Below are positions 1 through 9,153 of a DNA stretch of 64,000 bases, piece by piece. Position 1 is the first letter of the stretch, and each line of letters opens with the position of its first letter. The notes below the pieces were generated by a model. The model saw only the letters and a program-made list of their open reading frames with translations. It was not told where the DNA came from and made no database searches. The DNA is taken from contig NZ_JBHEEH010000001.1 of assembly GCF_041929845.1 (NCBI RefSeq), positions 496,001 through 560,000 of the forward strand, given 5' to 3'. The DNA comes from Paenochrobactrum pullorum. GTDB taxonomy: Bacteria; Pseudomonadota; Alphaproteobacteria; Rhizobiales; Rhizobiaceae. Both the position numbers and the translations under genes were made by a program.

Positions 1-149
1 GGCGATAAGGCCTGCGGCAGAATGCGCGCCAGATTGCGGGAACCCACCGGATCACCATCATTCAGATAGCTTTCAACAATCCGGCGAAAAATATCGCGCG
101 AACGCTGGTCAAGCGAACTGAGAACGTCATGTGCTGGTGACTGGATCAT
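1..149 (-). CDS. hrcA: HrcA heat-inducible repressor, N-terminal part (cut by window edge)
   Basis: The reverse strand from an ATG at 149 encodes about 49 residues including DQRSRDIF and DPVGSRNL, the N-terminal winged-helix region of HrcA. HrcA represses heat-shock genes in many bacteria by binding CIRCE elements. The rest of the gene lies off the left end. It is divergent from rph, an arrangement common in Brucella and relatives. No CIRCE element was found in the intergenic region, so self-regulation is not evident here. The reading frame stays open upstream of the chosen start, so the exact start is uncertain. Confidence 0.85.
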   Translation of the reverse strand, partial: MIQSPAHDVLSSLDQRSRDIFRRIVESYLNDGDPVGSRNLARILPQALS

Positions 150-215
150 CGCCCCGCCTAAACCTTGTGTTTCATATGATGTTGCCCCTTAAATATAAGG
201 TGGCAAGTGCCAAGG

Positions 216-248
216 TCAAAGACTTTGAGTGAAACTGTTAAAACAGTT
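216..248. promoter_or_regulatory. Two palindromes between hrcA and rph
   Basis: The 201-base divergent intergenic region holds a perfect inverted repeat TCAAAG-A-CTTTGA (216-228) and a perfect 16-base palindrome AACTGTTAAAACAGTT (233-248). Both lie where the divergent promoters should be. They could be operators or small hairpins. Neither matches the CIRCE consensus. Function is inferred only. Confidence 0.35.
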
Positions 249-350
249 GTGTAAAGTGCTATCATATCAAAGCAACAGCGAAATACCTTTCTATTTGTGT
301 GATTGCGGCTTAAAAGCAAAACCTTCTTATATGAATCGGGGTTAAATCTT

Positions 351-1067
351 ATGCGTCCATCCAAACGTGCAGCCGATGAAATGCGGGCTGTTTCTTTCGA
401 GCGTGCTATTTCCAAACATGCTGAAGGCTCTTGCCTCGTCAAATTTGGCGATACGCATGTGCTGTGCACGGCAAGCTTGGAAGAAAAAGTGCCGGGCTGG
501 ATGCGCAATACCGGTAAAGGTTGGGTCACTGCCGAATATGGCATGCTGCCGCGCTCCACCGGCGACCGTATGCGCCGCGAGGCAGCAGCCGGCAAGCAGG
601 GTGGCCGTACGCAAGAAATCCAGCGTTTGATCGGCCGCTCATTGCGTGCGGTTGTCGATATGCAGGCTTTGGGCGAGTTTCAGATCACTGTTGACTGCGA
701 TGTCATTCAGGCTGATGGCGGCACCCGTACCGCTGCCATTACCGGTGGTTGGGTTGCGCTGCATGATTGCCTGCGCTGGATGGAAAGCCGTCAGATGGTC
801 AAGCTCGACAAGGTGCTGAAAGACCATGTTGCAGCTATTTCCTGCGGCATTTACGAAGGTACTCCGGTTCTCGATCTGGATTATCCGGAAGATTCAGCCG
901 CTCAGACCGATGCCAATTTTGTTATGACCGGCACTGGCGGCATTGTTGAAATTCAGGGCACCGCCGAAGGTGTGCCATTCTCTGAAGAAGAGTTTGCCAA
1001 GCTGATGGCTTTGGCCAAAACCGGTGTAAACCGTCTGGTTAGCTTACAGAAAATGGCCGTTGCCTGA
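351..1067 (+). CDS. rph: Ribonuclease PH
   Basis: Phosphorolytic 3'-5' exoribonuclease that trims tRNA 3' ends, using phosphate and releasing nucleoside diphosphates. The 238-residue product starts MRPSKRAADEMR and carries the family signatures CTASLEEKVPGW, GMLPRSTGDR, GGRTQEIQRLIGRSLRA and DCDVIQADGGTRTAAITG, covering the phosphate site and catalytic region. Length matches the family. An in-frame upstream ATG at 303 was rejected because the extra 16 residues have no family counterpart. The next gene rdgB follows 39 bases later, so the two are probably co-transcribed. Confidence 0.97.
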   Translation: MRPSKRAADEMRAVSFERAISKHAEGSCLVKFGDTHVLCTASLEEKVPGWMRNTGKGWVTAEYGMLPRSTGDRMRREAAAGKQGGRTQEIQRLIGRSLRAVVDMQALGEFQITVDCDVIQADGGTRTAAITGGWVALHDCLRWMESRQMVKLDKVLKDHVAAISCGIYEGTPVLDLDYPEDSAAQTDANFVMTGTGGIVEIQGTAEGVPFSEEEFAKLMALAKTGVNRLVSLQKMAVA

Positions 1068-1106
1068 TCTTCTGATCCATAAAAATTTGAATGTGGTGCT
1101 GAAATT

Positions 1107-1751
1107 ATGAAGAAACTTGAAGAAACCAAACTGATTGTCGCCTCGCATAATGCAGGAAAGCTGCGCGAATTTGATGACCTGTTGGGGCCGTTCGGTTTTG
1201 AAACACAGTCTGCCGGTCAGCTTGGCTTGCCGGAGCCTGATGAAACCGGCACCACATTTGAAGAAAACGCCTATATCAAAGCCTATGCTGCGGCCAGCGT
1301 CACAGGATTGCCGGCTTTATCTGATGATTCAGGCCTTGTTGTTGATGCACTTGATGGAAACCCGGGCGTTTACACCGCCAATTGGGCAGAATTGCCGGAT
1401 GGCAGCCGTGATTTTGCCATGGCGATGGGCAAGGTTGAAGATGCTTTACAGGCCAAGGGCGCTACCGAACCGCATGAGCGTAAAGGTCGTTTCGTGTCGG
1501 TGATTTGTCTGGCAAAGCCTGATGGCTCGGCTGAATATTATCGCGGCGAAGTGGAAGGTCAGCTGGTTTGGCCGCCGCGTGGTGAACTGGGCTTCGGTTT
1601 TGATCCTGTCTTTTTGCCGGATGGTTATGACAAGACCTTTGGCGAAATGACCGCACAGGAAAAACATGGCTGGAAACCGGGTGATAAACATGCGCTTTCA
1701 CATCGCGCCCGTGCCTTCCAGCTCTTTGCCAAAGATGTGTTAGATATTTGA
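1107..1751 (+). CDS. rdgB: XTP/dITP diphosphatase (RdgB/HAM1)
   Basis: Sanitises the nucleotide pool by hydrolysing ITP, dITP and XTP to monophosphates. The 214-residue protein begins with the substrate-binding motif IVASHNAGKLREF and contains PALSDDSGLVVDAL, GRFVSVICLAKP, GELGFGFDPVFLPDG and the C-terminal LSHRARAF. Its length is typical. It sits between rph and hemW in the same direction, the usual order in related alphaproteobacteria. Confidence 0.97.
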   Translation: MKKLEETKLIVASHNAGKLREFDDLLGPFGFETQSAGQLGLPEPDETGTTFEENAYIKAYAAASVTGLPALSDDSGLVVDALDGNPGVYTANWAELPDGSRDFAMAMGKVEDALQAKGATEPHERKGRFVSVICLAKPDGSAEYYRGEVEGQLVWPPRGELGFGFDPVFLPDGYDKTFGEMTAQEKHGWKPGDKHALSHRARAFQLFAKDVLDI

Positions 1752-1797
1752 CTTGCCGGGCATTGATTGAGATAATTAAGAATAGGCGTTTAAGAAT

Positions 1798-2994
1798 TTG
1801 GAACTGAACACCGCGCTGGCTTCACAGCACCCGATTGCAACCATTGATGGGGAAAATGCTTTCGGCATTTATCTGCATTGGCCGTTTTGCATGGCCAAAT
1901 GCCCATATTGTGACTTTAACAGTCATGTGCGGCATCAGCCGGTGGATCAGGAACGTTTTGCAGCTGCCTTTAATCGTGAAATGGAAACTCTGCGTGAGCG
2001 CACAGGGCCGCGCAGGGTTACCAGCATCTTTTTGGGCGGCGGCACACCGTCTTTGATGCAGCCAGCAACAGTTGCCTCGCTATTGGATGGTATCGCCAAG
2101 CGCTGGTCGGTTGCCGATAATATTGAAGTGAGCTTGGAAGCCAATCCGACCAGTGTGGAAGCCGATCGTTTTCGCGGCTATCGTGCGGCCGGTGTCAATC
2201 GTGTGTCGCTCGGTGTGCAGGCACTCAATGATCGTGATCTGCGCCGTCTTGGTCGTTTGCACTCGGTCGATGAAGCAAAAGTGGCCATCGGTCTGGCGCG
2301 CGAGATTTTCCCGCGTCTCTCATTCGATCTGATCTATGCCCGCCCTGACCAGACCATTGAAGAGTGGCGCGAAGAATTGAAGCAAGCGATTGCGCTCGCT
2401 GCCGATCATTTGTCGCTTTATCAGCTGACAATTGAAGAAGGCACGCAGTTTTATAATCTTTGGAAGGCTGGCAAACTGGTGACACCGGAGCCGGATCATG
2501 CCGCAGCCCTTTATGAAGAAACGCAACGGGTGACTGCGGAGCATGGTTTGCCTGCTTATGAAGTTTCCAACCATGCAGTGCCGGGGCGTGAGTCGCAGCA
2601 TAATCTGGTTTATTGGCGCTATGGCCAATATGTCGGTGTGGGACCGGGGGCGCATGGTCGCTTCATTGAAAATGGTACGCGTACGGTGACGATCACGGAA
2701 AAACATCCGGAAACTTGGCTGGAGCGCGTTGAGAAGACCGGCCACGGTATTGTCGAGCAGGAACATCTCAACGGTAATCAGCAAGGCGACGAGTTTCTGA
2801 TGATGGGCTTGCGTCTGCGTGAAGGCATTGATTTGCGCCGCTATCAGCGTTTGAGCGGACATGCCATTAATGCAGATCGCTTGAACCGCTTGATCGAGCA
2901 GGGAGCACTTGAACGCATGAATGATGATTTCATTCGTGCCACGCCTGCCGGATCATTATTGCTGGATGCAGTGGTGGCTGATCTGTCTTTATAA
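1798..2994 (+). CDS. hemW: Radical SAM heme chaperone HemW (coproporphyrinogen oxidase-like)
   Basis: Radical SAM protein of the HemN/HemW family, 398 residues. The iron-sulfur motif C31-x3-C35-x2-C38 lies in HWPFCMAKCPYCDF. Downstream come the SAM-binding GGGTPSL and the family motif VSLGVQALNDRDLRRLGR. The short C-x3-C-x2-C-x-F form and the lack of the HemN N-terminal extension favour HemW, a heme chaperone, over true oxygen-independent coproporphyrinogen oxidase. The chosen start is a TTG at 1798 with a weak ribosome site. No ATG lies between it and the conserved core in a better position. Confidence 0.93.
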   Translation: MELNTALASQHPIATIDGENAFGIYLHWPFCMAKCPYCDFNSHVRHQPVDQERFAAAFNREMETLRERTGPRRVTSIFLGGGTPSLMQPATVASLLDGIAKRWSVADNIEVSLEANPTSVEADRFRGYRAAGVNRVSLGVQALNDRDLRRLGRLHSVDEAKVAIGLAREIFPRLSFDLIYARPDQTIEEWREELKQAIALAADHLSLYQLTIEEGTQFYNLWKAGKLVTPEPDHAAALYEETQRVTAEHGLPAYEVSNHAVPGRESQHNLVYWRYGQYVGVGPGAHGRFIENGTRTVTITEKHPETWLERVEKTGHGIVEQEHLNGNQQGDEFLMMGLRLREGIDLRRYQRLSGHAINADRLNRLIEQGALERMNDDFIRATPAGSLLLDAVVADLSL

Positions 2995-3035
2995 TGCTAT
3001 CCACATAATTGGTGGATTTTTTAAGGTTTTTTCTG

Positions 3036-3938
3036 GTGCAAGACGAAGTTAAATCGCGCGATTATGTCATTGGTGGTGTTCCGCAACGGGCACGCCCATT
3101 GGAGCCTGCGCTTTATATTGTCTCGACCCCCATCGGCAATTTAGGTGACATGACCCTGCGTGGGGTGGAAACCATTGCCGGTGCCGATATTCTGGCTTGC
3201 GAAGATACCCGTGTTACACGCGTGCTGCTTGATCGTTTTGGTGTTACCCGCCGCCCCATACCTTATCATGAACATAATGCTAGTGAAGCTGGGCCAAAGC
3301 TGATTGCGGCTCTTTTAGAGGGCAAAAGTGTTGCACTTGTCTCTGATGCCGGTACACCGCTGGTCTCTGATCCAGGCTTTCGCTTGGTGGGTGAAGCGCG
3401 TAGCGCAGGTATTAAAGTGGTTCCAGTGCCGGGTGCTTCCGCTGTTCTGGCAGCTTTGACCGCCACAGGCCTGCCGACCGACACATTCATGTTTTGCGGG
3501 TTTTTACCGCCGAAACAAGGCCAGCGACGTGCGCGGTTAGAGGCACTGAAAGCCATTGATACCACGCTGATTTTCTTTGAATCACCTAACCGTGCCGCAG
3601 CCGCTTTGAGCGATATGGTGCATGTGTTTGGTGAAACCCGCGAAGGCGCTTTGTGCCGTGAGCTGACCAAAGCCTATGAAACGGTTGTCACGGCTCCTTT
3701 GCGTGAATTGTCTGAAACCTATGACGGTGAAGACCGTATTCGCGGCGAGGTGGTTTTACTGGTGGCGCCACCCGAAGAACAGGCTGTGGTGACCAGTGCC
3801 GAAGATATGGACAAATTGCTGTTGTCTTTGGCGCAAGAAATGCCTGCCTCCAAAGCTGCTGCGGAAGCTGCCCGTATGACGGGGGCGAAAAAATCTGATC
3901 TTTATCAGCGGCTGATTGCGCTTAAGAGCGGCGAATGA
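3036..3938 (+). CDS. rsmI: 16S rRNA (cytidine-1402-2'-O)-methyltransferase RsmI
   Basis: Methylates the ribose of C1402 in the 16S decoding centre using SAM. The roughly 300-residue tetrapyrrole-methylase-fold protein shows YIVSTPIGNLGDMTLR, ACEDTRVTRVLL, VSDAGTPLVSDPG, FCGFLPPK and FFESPNRAAAAL. The frame opens at a TTG at 3009. I prefer the GTG at 3036 because AAGG lies about 9 bases upstream of it. The stop overlaps the start of yraN by four bases, indicating translational coupling. Confidence 0.95.
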   Translation: MQDEVKSRDYVIGGVPQRARPLEPALYIVSTPIGNLGDMTLRGVETIAGADILACEDTRVTRVLLDRFGVTRRPIPYHEHNASEAGPKLIAALLEGKSVALVSDAGTPLVSDPGFRLVGEARSAGIKVVPVPGASAVLAALTATGLPTDTFMFCGFLPPKQGQRRARLEALKAIDTTLIFFESPNRAAAALSDMVHVFGETREGALCRELTKAYETVVTAPLRELSETYDGEDRIRGEVVLLVAPPEEQAVVTSAEDMDKLLLSLAQEMPASKAAAEAARMTGAKKSDLYQRLIALKSGE

Positions 3939-4306
3939 ATAAACTCAAGGAAAAGCGCAGAAAAGCATTTTCCTTAGGTCACCGTGCCGAATTTCTGGCA
4001 AGTCTTATCCTGATGCTCAAAGGCTATGCCATTGTCGAGCGTCGTTATCGCACCAAACTTGGCGAGATTGACCTGATTGCACGCCGCGGCAATCTGGTGC
4101 TGATTGTTGAGGTGAAGGCGCGGGCAGAAACTGCATCGGCGATGGATGCGGTGGATATGCAATCCATGCGCCGCATAGAAGCCGCGGCCGATTTATGGCT
4201 GGCACGACAGCCTGATTATGCGCAGCTTTCCTTGCGGTTTGATTTGATCATCGTGCGCCCATGGCGTGTGCCACGGCATTATCCAGCCTTTTTCATCAGT
4301 CGATAA
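3935..4306 (+). CDS. yraN: UPF0102 family protein YraN
   Basis: A 123-residue protein of the UPF0102 family, which has a restriction-endonuclease-like fold and no settled function. It shows the conserved order G-x-x-AE-x-LA near the N terminus, RTKLGEIDLIARRGN and LVLIVEVKAR, holding the D-x-n-ExK-like catalytic residues. It overlaps rsmI by ATGA, the common arrangement in proteobacteria. The next 136 bases up to cysG contain no recognisable gene. Confidence 0.92.
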   Translation: MNKLKEKRRKAFSLGHRAEFLASLILMLKGYAIVERRYRTKLGEIDLIARRGNLVLIVEVKARAETASAMDAVDMQSMRRIEAAADLWLARQPDYAQLSLRFDLIIVRPWRVPRHYPAFFISR

Positions 4307-4442
4307 TTCGGGAATTAAAAACCTCAAGCTTGTGCAAGCGCAGAAAAGCAATTGCTATTTGCCAGCCCGTCGCGCAAGCGCATTTCTTATCAAGTGAGTG
4401 CCTTCAAGAGATACTATTGCTATCTTTTGAAAGGGCGGTGCA

Positions 4443-5885
4443 ATGTCTCGGTCTGGGTCTCGATCTGTTTTTCTTCTGGCTGATTTTCCGGTTTTTTTCC
4501 GCGTGGCTGACAAGCCGGTGCTGGTGATTGGCAATGGTGAAGAAGCGCTGAATAAAATCAGACTATTGCATCAGACGAAGGCACATATCCGTGTGGTTGC
4601 TGATAAGCCTGAACCTGTTCTGGCTGATTTTTTACGTGATGCCGCCCTTGAGCATTTATCGCGCGATTTGAAAGACACGGATTTTCTGGATGCCAAACTG
4701 GTTTTTATTGCAACCGAAGATGAAGCAACAGATCGCGCACTAGCAATGCGCGTTAAAGCGCATCGTATTCCGGTCAATGTCGTTGATCGCCCGCATCTTT
4801 GCGATTTTCTCACTCCCGCTATTGTTAATCGTGCACCTGTGACCATTGCGATTGGATCGGAAGGGGCAGGGCCTGTTTTGACGCAAATAATCCGTGCGCG
4901 GATTGAGGCGATGTTAGCGCCGCAATTGGGTGCATTGGCGAGACTGGCGGTTGGATTTCGTGATCAAGCCGAACGGCTCATTGAAAAAGGCGCGGCAAGA
5001 CGCGGGTTTTGGCGCGGGTTTTTTGAAGGTACGGTCGCAAAAGCCATTGAACAAGGCGATGAGAAGGCCGCGCATCGTGCAGCCAGCGCTTTGTTGCATG
5101 AAGCAGGGGCACAAAAACAAACTGGCTTTGTGCGCTTGGTGGGGGCAGGCGCTGGTGCCGAAGATTTGCTGACTTTACGCGCTCAACGTGCACTGATGGA
5201 TGCCGATATTATTATTTATGATGCGCTGGTGCCGGAAGCTATTGTTGCGATGGGCAGGCGTGATGCCGAGCGGGTTTTGGTGGGCAAGCGCAAAGGCTGC
5301 CATTCTAAAAGTCAGGATCAGATCAATCAGTTACTGATTGAACAGGCGCGTCTTGGTAAACAGGTGGTGCGGTTGAAATCTGGCGATCCATTGATTTATG
5401 GTCGTGCGGGCGAAGAAATGGCAGCGCTGAGAGCCGCAAACATTCCGTTTGAAGTTGTGCCCGGCATCACCTCTGCTTTTGCGGCTGCTGCCGATATGGA
5501 ATTGCCGCTGACATTGCGCGGCGTTGCCTCATCACTGATTTTCACCACCGGTCACGATATGCATGGTGAGACCTTGCCGGATTGGGCGCGACTTGCCGTT
5601 TCAGGCGCTACTATCGCCATTTATATGGGGCGCAGTGTTGCCGGTGATGTGGCTTCTCGTTTGATGAGTGCTGGTTTGCCTGCTGATACGAGTGTTGCGG
5701 CCATCGAAAATGCCAGCCGTCAGGACAAACGCTTGTTTCATGGCACATTGAAGGATTTATCCGGCTTGAGTTTACGTGATGATTTGAGCGGGCCGGTGAT
5801 GGTGATTATCGGCGAGGCGGTAGCCGGTGCATCCTTGCAAAATACAGAACCTCTAAGCCTGCGTCAGCAATTTGCTGCGGCTTGA
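4443..5885 (+). CDS. cysG: Siroheme synthase CysG (dehydrogenase/ferrochelatase plus uroporphyrinogen-III methyltransferase)
   Basis: Bifunctional 480-residue enzyme making siroheme, the cofactor of sulfite reductase. The N-terminal third is the precorrin-2 dehydrogenase/ferrochelatase module (NAD-binding VIGNGEEAL near residue 30, then NVVDRPHLCDFLTPA). The C-terminal half is SAM-dependent uroporphyrinogen-III methyltransferase with VRLVGAGAGAEDLLTLRA, YDALVP, KRKGCHSKSQDQIN, RLKSGDPLIYGRAGEE and VVPGITSAFAAAA. AAAGGG precedes the ATG. It opens the operon cysG, DUF2849, cysI, cysH, DUF934, so its product probably supplies the heme of CysI. Confidence 0.95.
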   Translation: MSRSGSRSVFLLADFPVFFRVADKPVLVIGNGEEALNKIRLLHQTKAHIRVVADKPEPVLADFLRDAALEHLSRDLKDTDFLDAKLVFIATEDEATDRALAMRVKAHRIPVNVVDRPHLCDFLTPAIVNRAPVTIAIGSEGAGPVLTQIIRARIEAMLAPQLGALARLAVGFRDQAERLIEKGAARRGFWRGFFEGTVAKAIEQGDEKAAHRAASALLHEAGAQKQTGFVRLVGAGAGAEDLLTLRAQRALMDADIIIYDALVPEAIVAMGRRDAERVLVGKRKGCHSKSQDQINQLLIEQARLGKQVVRLKSGDPLIYGRAGEEMAALRAANIPFEVVPGITSAFAAAADMELPLTLRGVASSLIFTTGHDMHGETLPDWARLAVSGATIAIYMGRSVAGDVASRLMSAGLPADTSVAAIENASRQDKRLFHGTLKDLSGLSLRDDLSGPVMVIIGEAVAGASLQNTEPLSLRQQFAAA

Positions 5886-5908
5886 AACATTCAACAGGAG
5901 CGAAAAAC

Positions 5909-6211
5909 ATGGTTGTAAAAGTTCTGACTGCCAATCGTTTGCTGGATGGTGTGGTTGTATGGCTTGGCGCAGACGGCAAATGGCAAAATTCTCTCAAAGG
6001 CGCATTAGTCGCCCGCCATGCGCAGGCCGTGGAAGCATTGGAAGCGGCAGGTCGCGCCGCCTCGCTTTTTGATGAAGTGGTGGATGTCAACCTGATCGAT
6101 GTTGAAGACAATGACGAAGGCTTAAGCCCTTTACGTCTGCGTGAACGCATCAGATTGAGCGGCCCGACCATTATCCATTTTGGCACGGCTAAAGTTGCCG
6201 CTTCCTATTAA
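5909..6211 (+). CDS. DUF2849 family protein, sulfite reductase operon
   Basis: A 100-residue protein starting MVVKVLTANRLLDG after an AGGAG site. It matches the DUF2849 proteins that in rhizobia lie between siroheme synthase and the sulfite reductase gene. No catalytic motif is visible. The middle is Ala-rich and the C terminus has LRLRERIRLSGPTI. Position suggests a role in assembly or activity of sulfite reductase, but this is inferred. The frame is open further upstream to 5882; the ribosome site supports 5909. Confidence 0.85.
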   Translation: MVVKVLTANRLLDGVVVWLGADGKWQNSLKGALVARHAQAVEALEAAGRAASLFDEVVDVNLIDVEDNDEGLSPLRLRERIRLSGPTIIHFGTAKVAASY

Positions 6212-6228
6212 ATTTAAAAGGCCAGACT

Positions 6229-7899
6229 ATGTATCGTTATGACGAGTTTGACCGCGATTTTGTTAAAGCGCGTGTTGCCCAGTTTAAAGATCAGGTGGAG
6301 CGTCGCCTCTCAGGTGAAATGAGCGAAGACCAGTTTAAACCATTGCGGTTGATGAATGGTCTCTATCTGCAATTGCATGCCTATATGCTGCGGGTGGCTA
6401 TTCCTTATGGCACTTTGTCATCACGCCAAATGCGCAAGCTTGGTTCGATTGCGCGGCGCTATGATCGTGGCTACGGCCATTTCACCACCAGACAAAATAT
6501 CCAGTTCAACTGGCCAGCCTTGAAAGATGTGCCTGCCATATTGGATGAATTGGCAGAAGTGGAGATGCATGCGATCCAAACCTCGGGTAACTGCATCCGC
6601 AATGTGACGGCCGACCATTTTGCCGGTGCAGCTGCCGATGAGGTAGCAGATCCTCGACCATTTGCCGAAATTTTGCGGCAATGGTCGTCGCTTCATCCGG
6701 AATTTTCCTATCTGCCGCGCAAATTTAAAATTGCGATTGTTGGTGCTGACAATGATCGTGCTGCCATTCAGGTGCATGATATCGGCTTGCAACTGAAGAG
6801 AGACGAAAAAGGCGCATTGGGCTTGAGTGTCTATATTGGTGGCGGACAAGGACGCACGCCGATGGTGGCGCGTAAAATCCGCGAATTTTTGCCCGTTGAA
6901 GATATGCTGACTTATATCACGGCAATTGTGCGGGTTTATAATCTGCATGGGCGGCGCGATAATAAATATAAAGCGCGTATTAAAATTCTGGTGCACGAAA
7001 CCGGCATTGAAGAATTGACGCGCGAAATTGAAGCGCAATGGCAAGACATTCGCCACACGAATTTGAAGCTGCCGCAAGGTGATATTGATGCCATTCAGCA
7101 TTATTTCCAAATGCCGGATTTGCCGGAACGGGCAGAAGGCTGGGCGTTATTGGCGCAAGCACAAAAGCTGGATGAAAATTTCAGTGCGTGGGTAGCGCAA
7201 AATGTAACGCCCCATAAACATCCCGATTATGGCGTCGTGACAATTTCGCTAAAACCCATTGGCGGTATTCCAGGGGATGCCAGTGCCGAACAAATGGAAC
7301 TGATTGCCGATATTGCCGAGAAATATTCGGTTGATGAAATTCGTGTCAGCCATGAGCAAAATCTGGTACTGCCGCATGTGGCTTTGGCAGATTTGAAGGC
7401 AGTTTATGATGCTTTTAAAGATCAGCAATTGGTGACAGCCAATGCAGGGCTGATTACCGATATCATCGCTTGCCCCGGTCTTGATTATTGCTCGCTCGCC
7501 AATGCCCGCGCTATTCCGGTGGCTCAGCGTATCAGCAAACGTTTTGGCGACCATCAGCGCCAGCTTGATATCGGCGCTCTTAAAATTAAAATTTCGGGCT
7601 GCATCAATGCTTGCGGCCATCATCATGTCGGCCATATCGGCATTTTGGGCGTTGAGAAAAAAGGCGAGGAACTTTACCAAATCACTTTGGGCGGTTCGGC
7701 TGATGCTCATACCAGTATCGGCGATATTGTCGGGCGTGGTTTTTCCTCTGAAGATATTGTCGATGCGATTGAAAAGCTGGTGGATGCTTATCTCGACGTG
7801 CGGCTAGACCGGAGTGAAAACTTCCTGACCACTTATCGCCGTTTGGGGGCAGAACCTTTCAAACAAGCACTTTATGGCGAGCCTGCTTATGCCGGTTGA
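6229..7899 (+). CDS. cysI: Sulfite reductase hemoprotein subunit (nitrite/sulfite reductase family)
   Basis: Reduces sulfite to sulfide with six electrons at a coupled siroheme/4Fe-4S centre. The 556-residue protein has two ferredoxin-like half domains and RGYGHFTTRQNIQFNW and TSGNCIRNVTADHFAGA near the N terminus. The cluster ligands are C-x5-C in ACPGLDYCSLANA and C-x3-C in ISGCINACGHHHVGHIG. The AAAGG ribosome site is close to the ATG. Neighbouring cysG and cysH point to sulfite rather than nitrite as substrate. No flavoprotein partner CysJ is present, so electrons probably come from ferredoxin. Confidence 0.93.
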   Translation: MYRYDEFDRDFVKARVAQFKDQVERRLSGEMSEDQFKPLRLMNGLYLQLHAYMLRVAIPYGTLSSRQMRKLGSIARRYDRGYGHFTTRQNIQFNWPALKDVPAILDELAEVEMHAIQTSGNCIRNVTADHFAGAAADEVADPRPFAEILRQWSSLHPEFSYLPRKFKIAIVGADNDRAAIQVHDIGLQLKRDEKGALGLSVYIGGGQGRTPMVARKIREFLPVEDMLTYITAIVRVYNLHGRRDNKYKARIKILVHETGIEELTREIEAQWQDIRHTNLKLPQGDIDAIQHYFQMPDLPERAEGWALLAQAQKLDENFSAWVAQNVTPHKHPDYGVVTISLKPIGGIPGDASAEQMELIADIAEKYSVDEIRVSHEQNLVLPHVALADLKAVYDAFKDQQLVTANAGLITDIIACPGLDYCSLANARAIPVAQRISKRFGDHQRQLDIGALKIKISGCINACGHHHVGHIGILGVEKKGEELYQITLGGSADAHTSIGDIVGRGFSSEDIVDAIEKLVDAYLDVRLDRSENFLTTYRRLGAEPFKQALYGEPAYAG

Positions 7900-8644
7900 A
7901 CTGTACCTGAACCATGAGACGCGGGTGGCAGCACAAGCGAGGCTGCTGGAGCTAAGTCATGGTGCGCGTGAGCCGCAGGCAATTATCGAGCAGAGTTATC
8001 AGACTTTTGCAAATAATGGCTTGGCGCTGGTTTCGTCTTTCGGGGCGGAATCGGCCGTGCTTTTGCATATGGTGGCGTCAGTTGATCAGAGCATTCCGGT
8101 TCTGTTTCTGGATACCGGCAAACATTTTACCGCGACGCTGGAATACCGTAAACAATTGACGACAAATCTGGGCTTGCAGAATGTGCAGGATATCACGCCG
8201 CTTCAAGAAAATTTGAAGCGTGATGATCCCTATGGCGCTTTATCGATGACCGACAAAGATCGCTGCTGTTTTTTGCGCAAAGTTGAACCGATGACGCGCG
8301 CTGTTGCGCCTTATCAAGCATGGATGACAGGGCGCAAACAGTTTCAGGCAGCAACCCGTCAGCAACTACCGGTTTTTGAAGCGGTGGGGGTGCGTATTCG
8401 TATCAACCCTCTGGCACATTGGAACAGCGATGATTTGTTAGCCTATATGCGGCATCATGATTTGACCGTGCATCCGCTGACTCTGCAAAATTATCGTTCC
8501 ATCGGCTGTATGCCTTGCACGCGCCCTGTTGAGGAGGGCGAAGATCAGCGCGCAGGGCGTTGGGCTGGCTCGGATAAGGTTGAATGCGGCATTCATTTGA
8601 GCGATTTGAGCGAGCAGCTGGAGCAAAAAGGAGTGTCAAAATGA
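7889..8644 (+). CDS. cysH: Assimilatory adenylyl-sulfate (APS) reductase, CysH family
   Basis: Reduces activated sulfate to sulfite with thioredoxin. The product has the PP-loop-like SSFGAESAVLLHM, then RCCFLRKVEP (paired Cys at about residue 127), CMPCTRPV, and the C-terminal ECGIHLSD with the catalytic Cys. The CC plus CxxC pattern marks the 4Fe-4S form that accepts APS rather than PAPS. An alternative ATG at 7874 adds five residues; both overlap the end of cysI. The stop overlaps the DUF934 start as ATGA, so these genes are tightly coupled. Confidence 0.93.
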   Translation: MPVELYLNHETRVAAQARLLELSHGAREPQAIIEQSYQTFANNGLALVSSFGAESAVLLHMVASVDQSIPVLFLDTGKHFTATLEYRKQLTTNLGLQNVQDITPLQENLKRDDPYGALSMTDKDRCCFLRKVEPMTRAVAPYQAWMTGRKQFQAATRQQLPVFEAVGVRIRINPLAHWNSDDLLAYMRHHDLTVHPLTLQNYRSIGCMPCTRPVEEGEDQRAGRWAGSDKVECGIHLSDLSEQLEQKGVSK

Positions 8645-9153
8645 GCGCGGCTTATTTGTGGACGGCAGATGGTTTCAAGCCGGATGCTTATCAAGCCTTA
8701 GATGATTTATCAGACGTAACAGATGCCGAAGCTGTGCTATTGCCGTTTCATGTCTGGGTGGAAAAGAGCGAAATATTGCTTGCTCAAACCAACCGTAAAC
8801 TGGGTGTGCGTGTCGGCTCAGGTGAAGATGTTACTCTTCTGTTTCAATCTCTCCATCGGTTGTCGCTGATTGCACTGGATTTTCCGGCTTTTAATGACGG
8901 TCGCTCTTATTCCAAAGCAGAGCTTTTGCGGGCACAAGGTTTTAAAGGCGAACTGCGTGCTGTAGGTGATGTGCTGATCGATCAGGCCGCATTGATGCTG
9001 CGTGCAGGTTTTGACACGCTGGAAGTGCACCATCTTGTAACAGTTAAACGTTTGCAGGAAGGCGCACTGGTCGATACGCCGCATTATTATCAACCGGGCT
9101 CGGGTTCTGTACCTATAAAAGGTGAATTTAGCTGGCGCCGTTTCAGGGAATAA
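8641..9153 (+). CDS. DUF934 family protein, sulfite reduction operon
   Basis: A 170-residue protein of family DUF934, which is regularly found directly behind cysI and cysH in proteobacteria and is often listed as an oxidoreductase-like or assembly factor. Visible family features include DFPAFNDGRSYSKAELLRAQGFKGELRAVGDV in the middle and MLRAGFDTLEV later. The start ATG overlaps the cysH stop by four bases after GGAGTG. Its biochemical role is not known to me; the operon suggests support of sulfite reduction. It is the last gene of the operon. Confidence 0.87.
   Translation: MSAAYLWTADGFKPDAYQALDDLSDVTDAEAVLLPFHVWVEKSEILLAQTNRKLGVRVGSGEDVTLLFQSLHRLSLIALDFPAFNDGRSYSKAELLRAQGFKGELRAVGDVLIDQAALMLRAGFDTLEVHHLVTVKRLQEGALVDTPHYYQPGSGSVPIKGEFSWRRFRE

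Noticed and set aside
150..350. CIRCE element or RpoH promoter before hrcA
   Set aside because: No TTAGCACTC-N9-GAGTGCTAA was found. A CTTG-like heat-shock promoter was considered, but the -10 part does not fit.
4307..4442. Copy of the cysD palindrome before cysG
   Set aside because: Only a weak AGATA-N7-TATCT repeat is present; it does not resemble CTACTAAATTAGTAG.
6421..7110. 229-codon open frame antisense to cysI
   Set aside because: A shadow of the sulfite reductase gene; no motifs.
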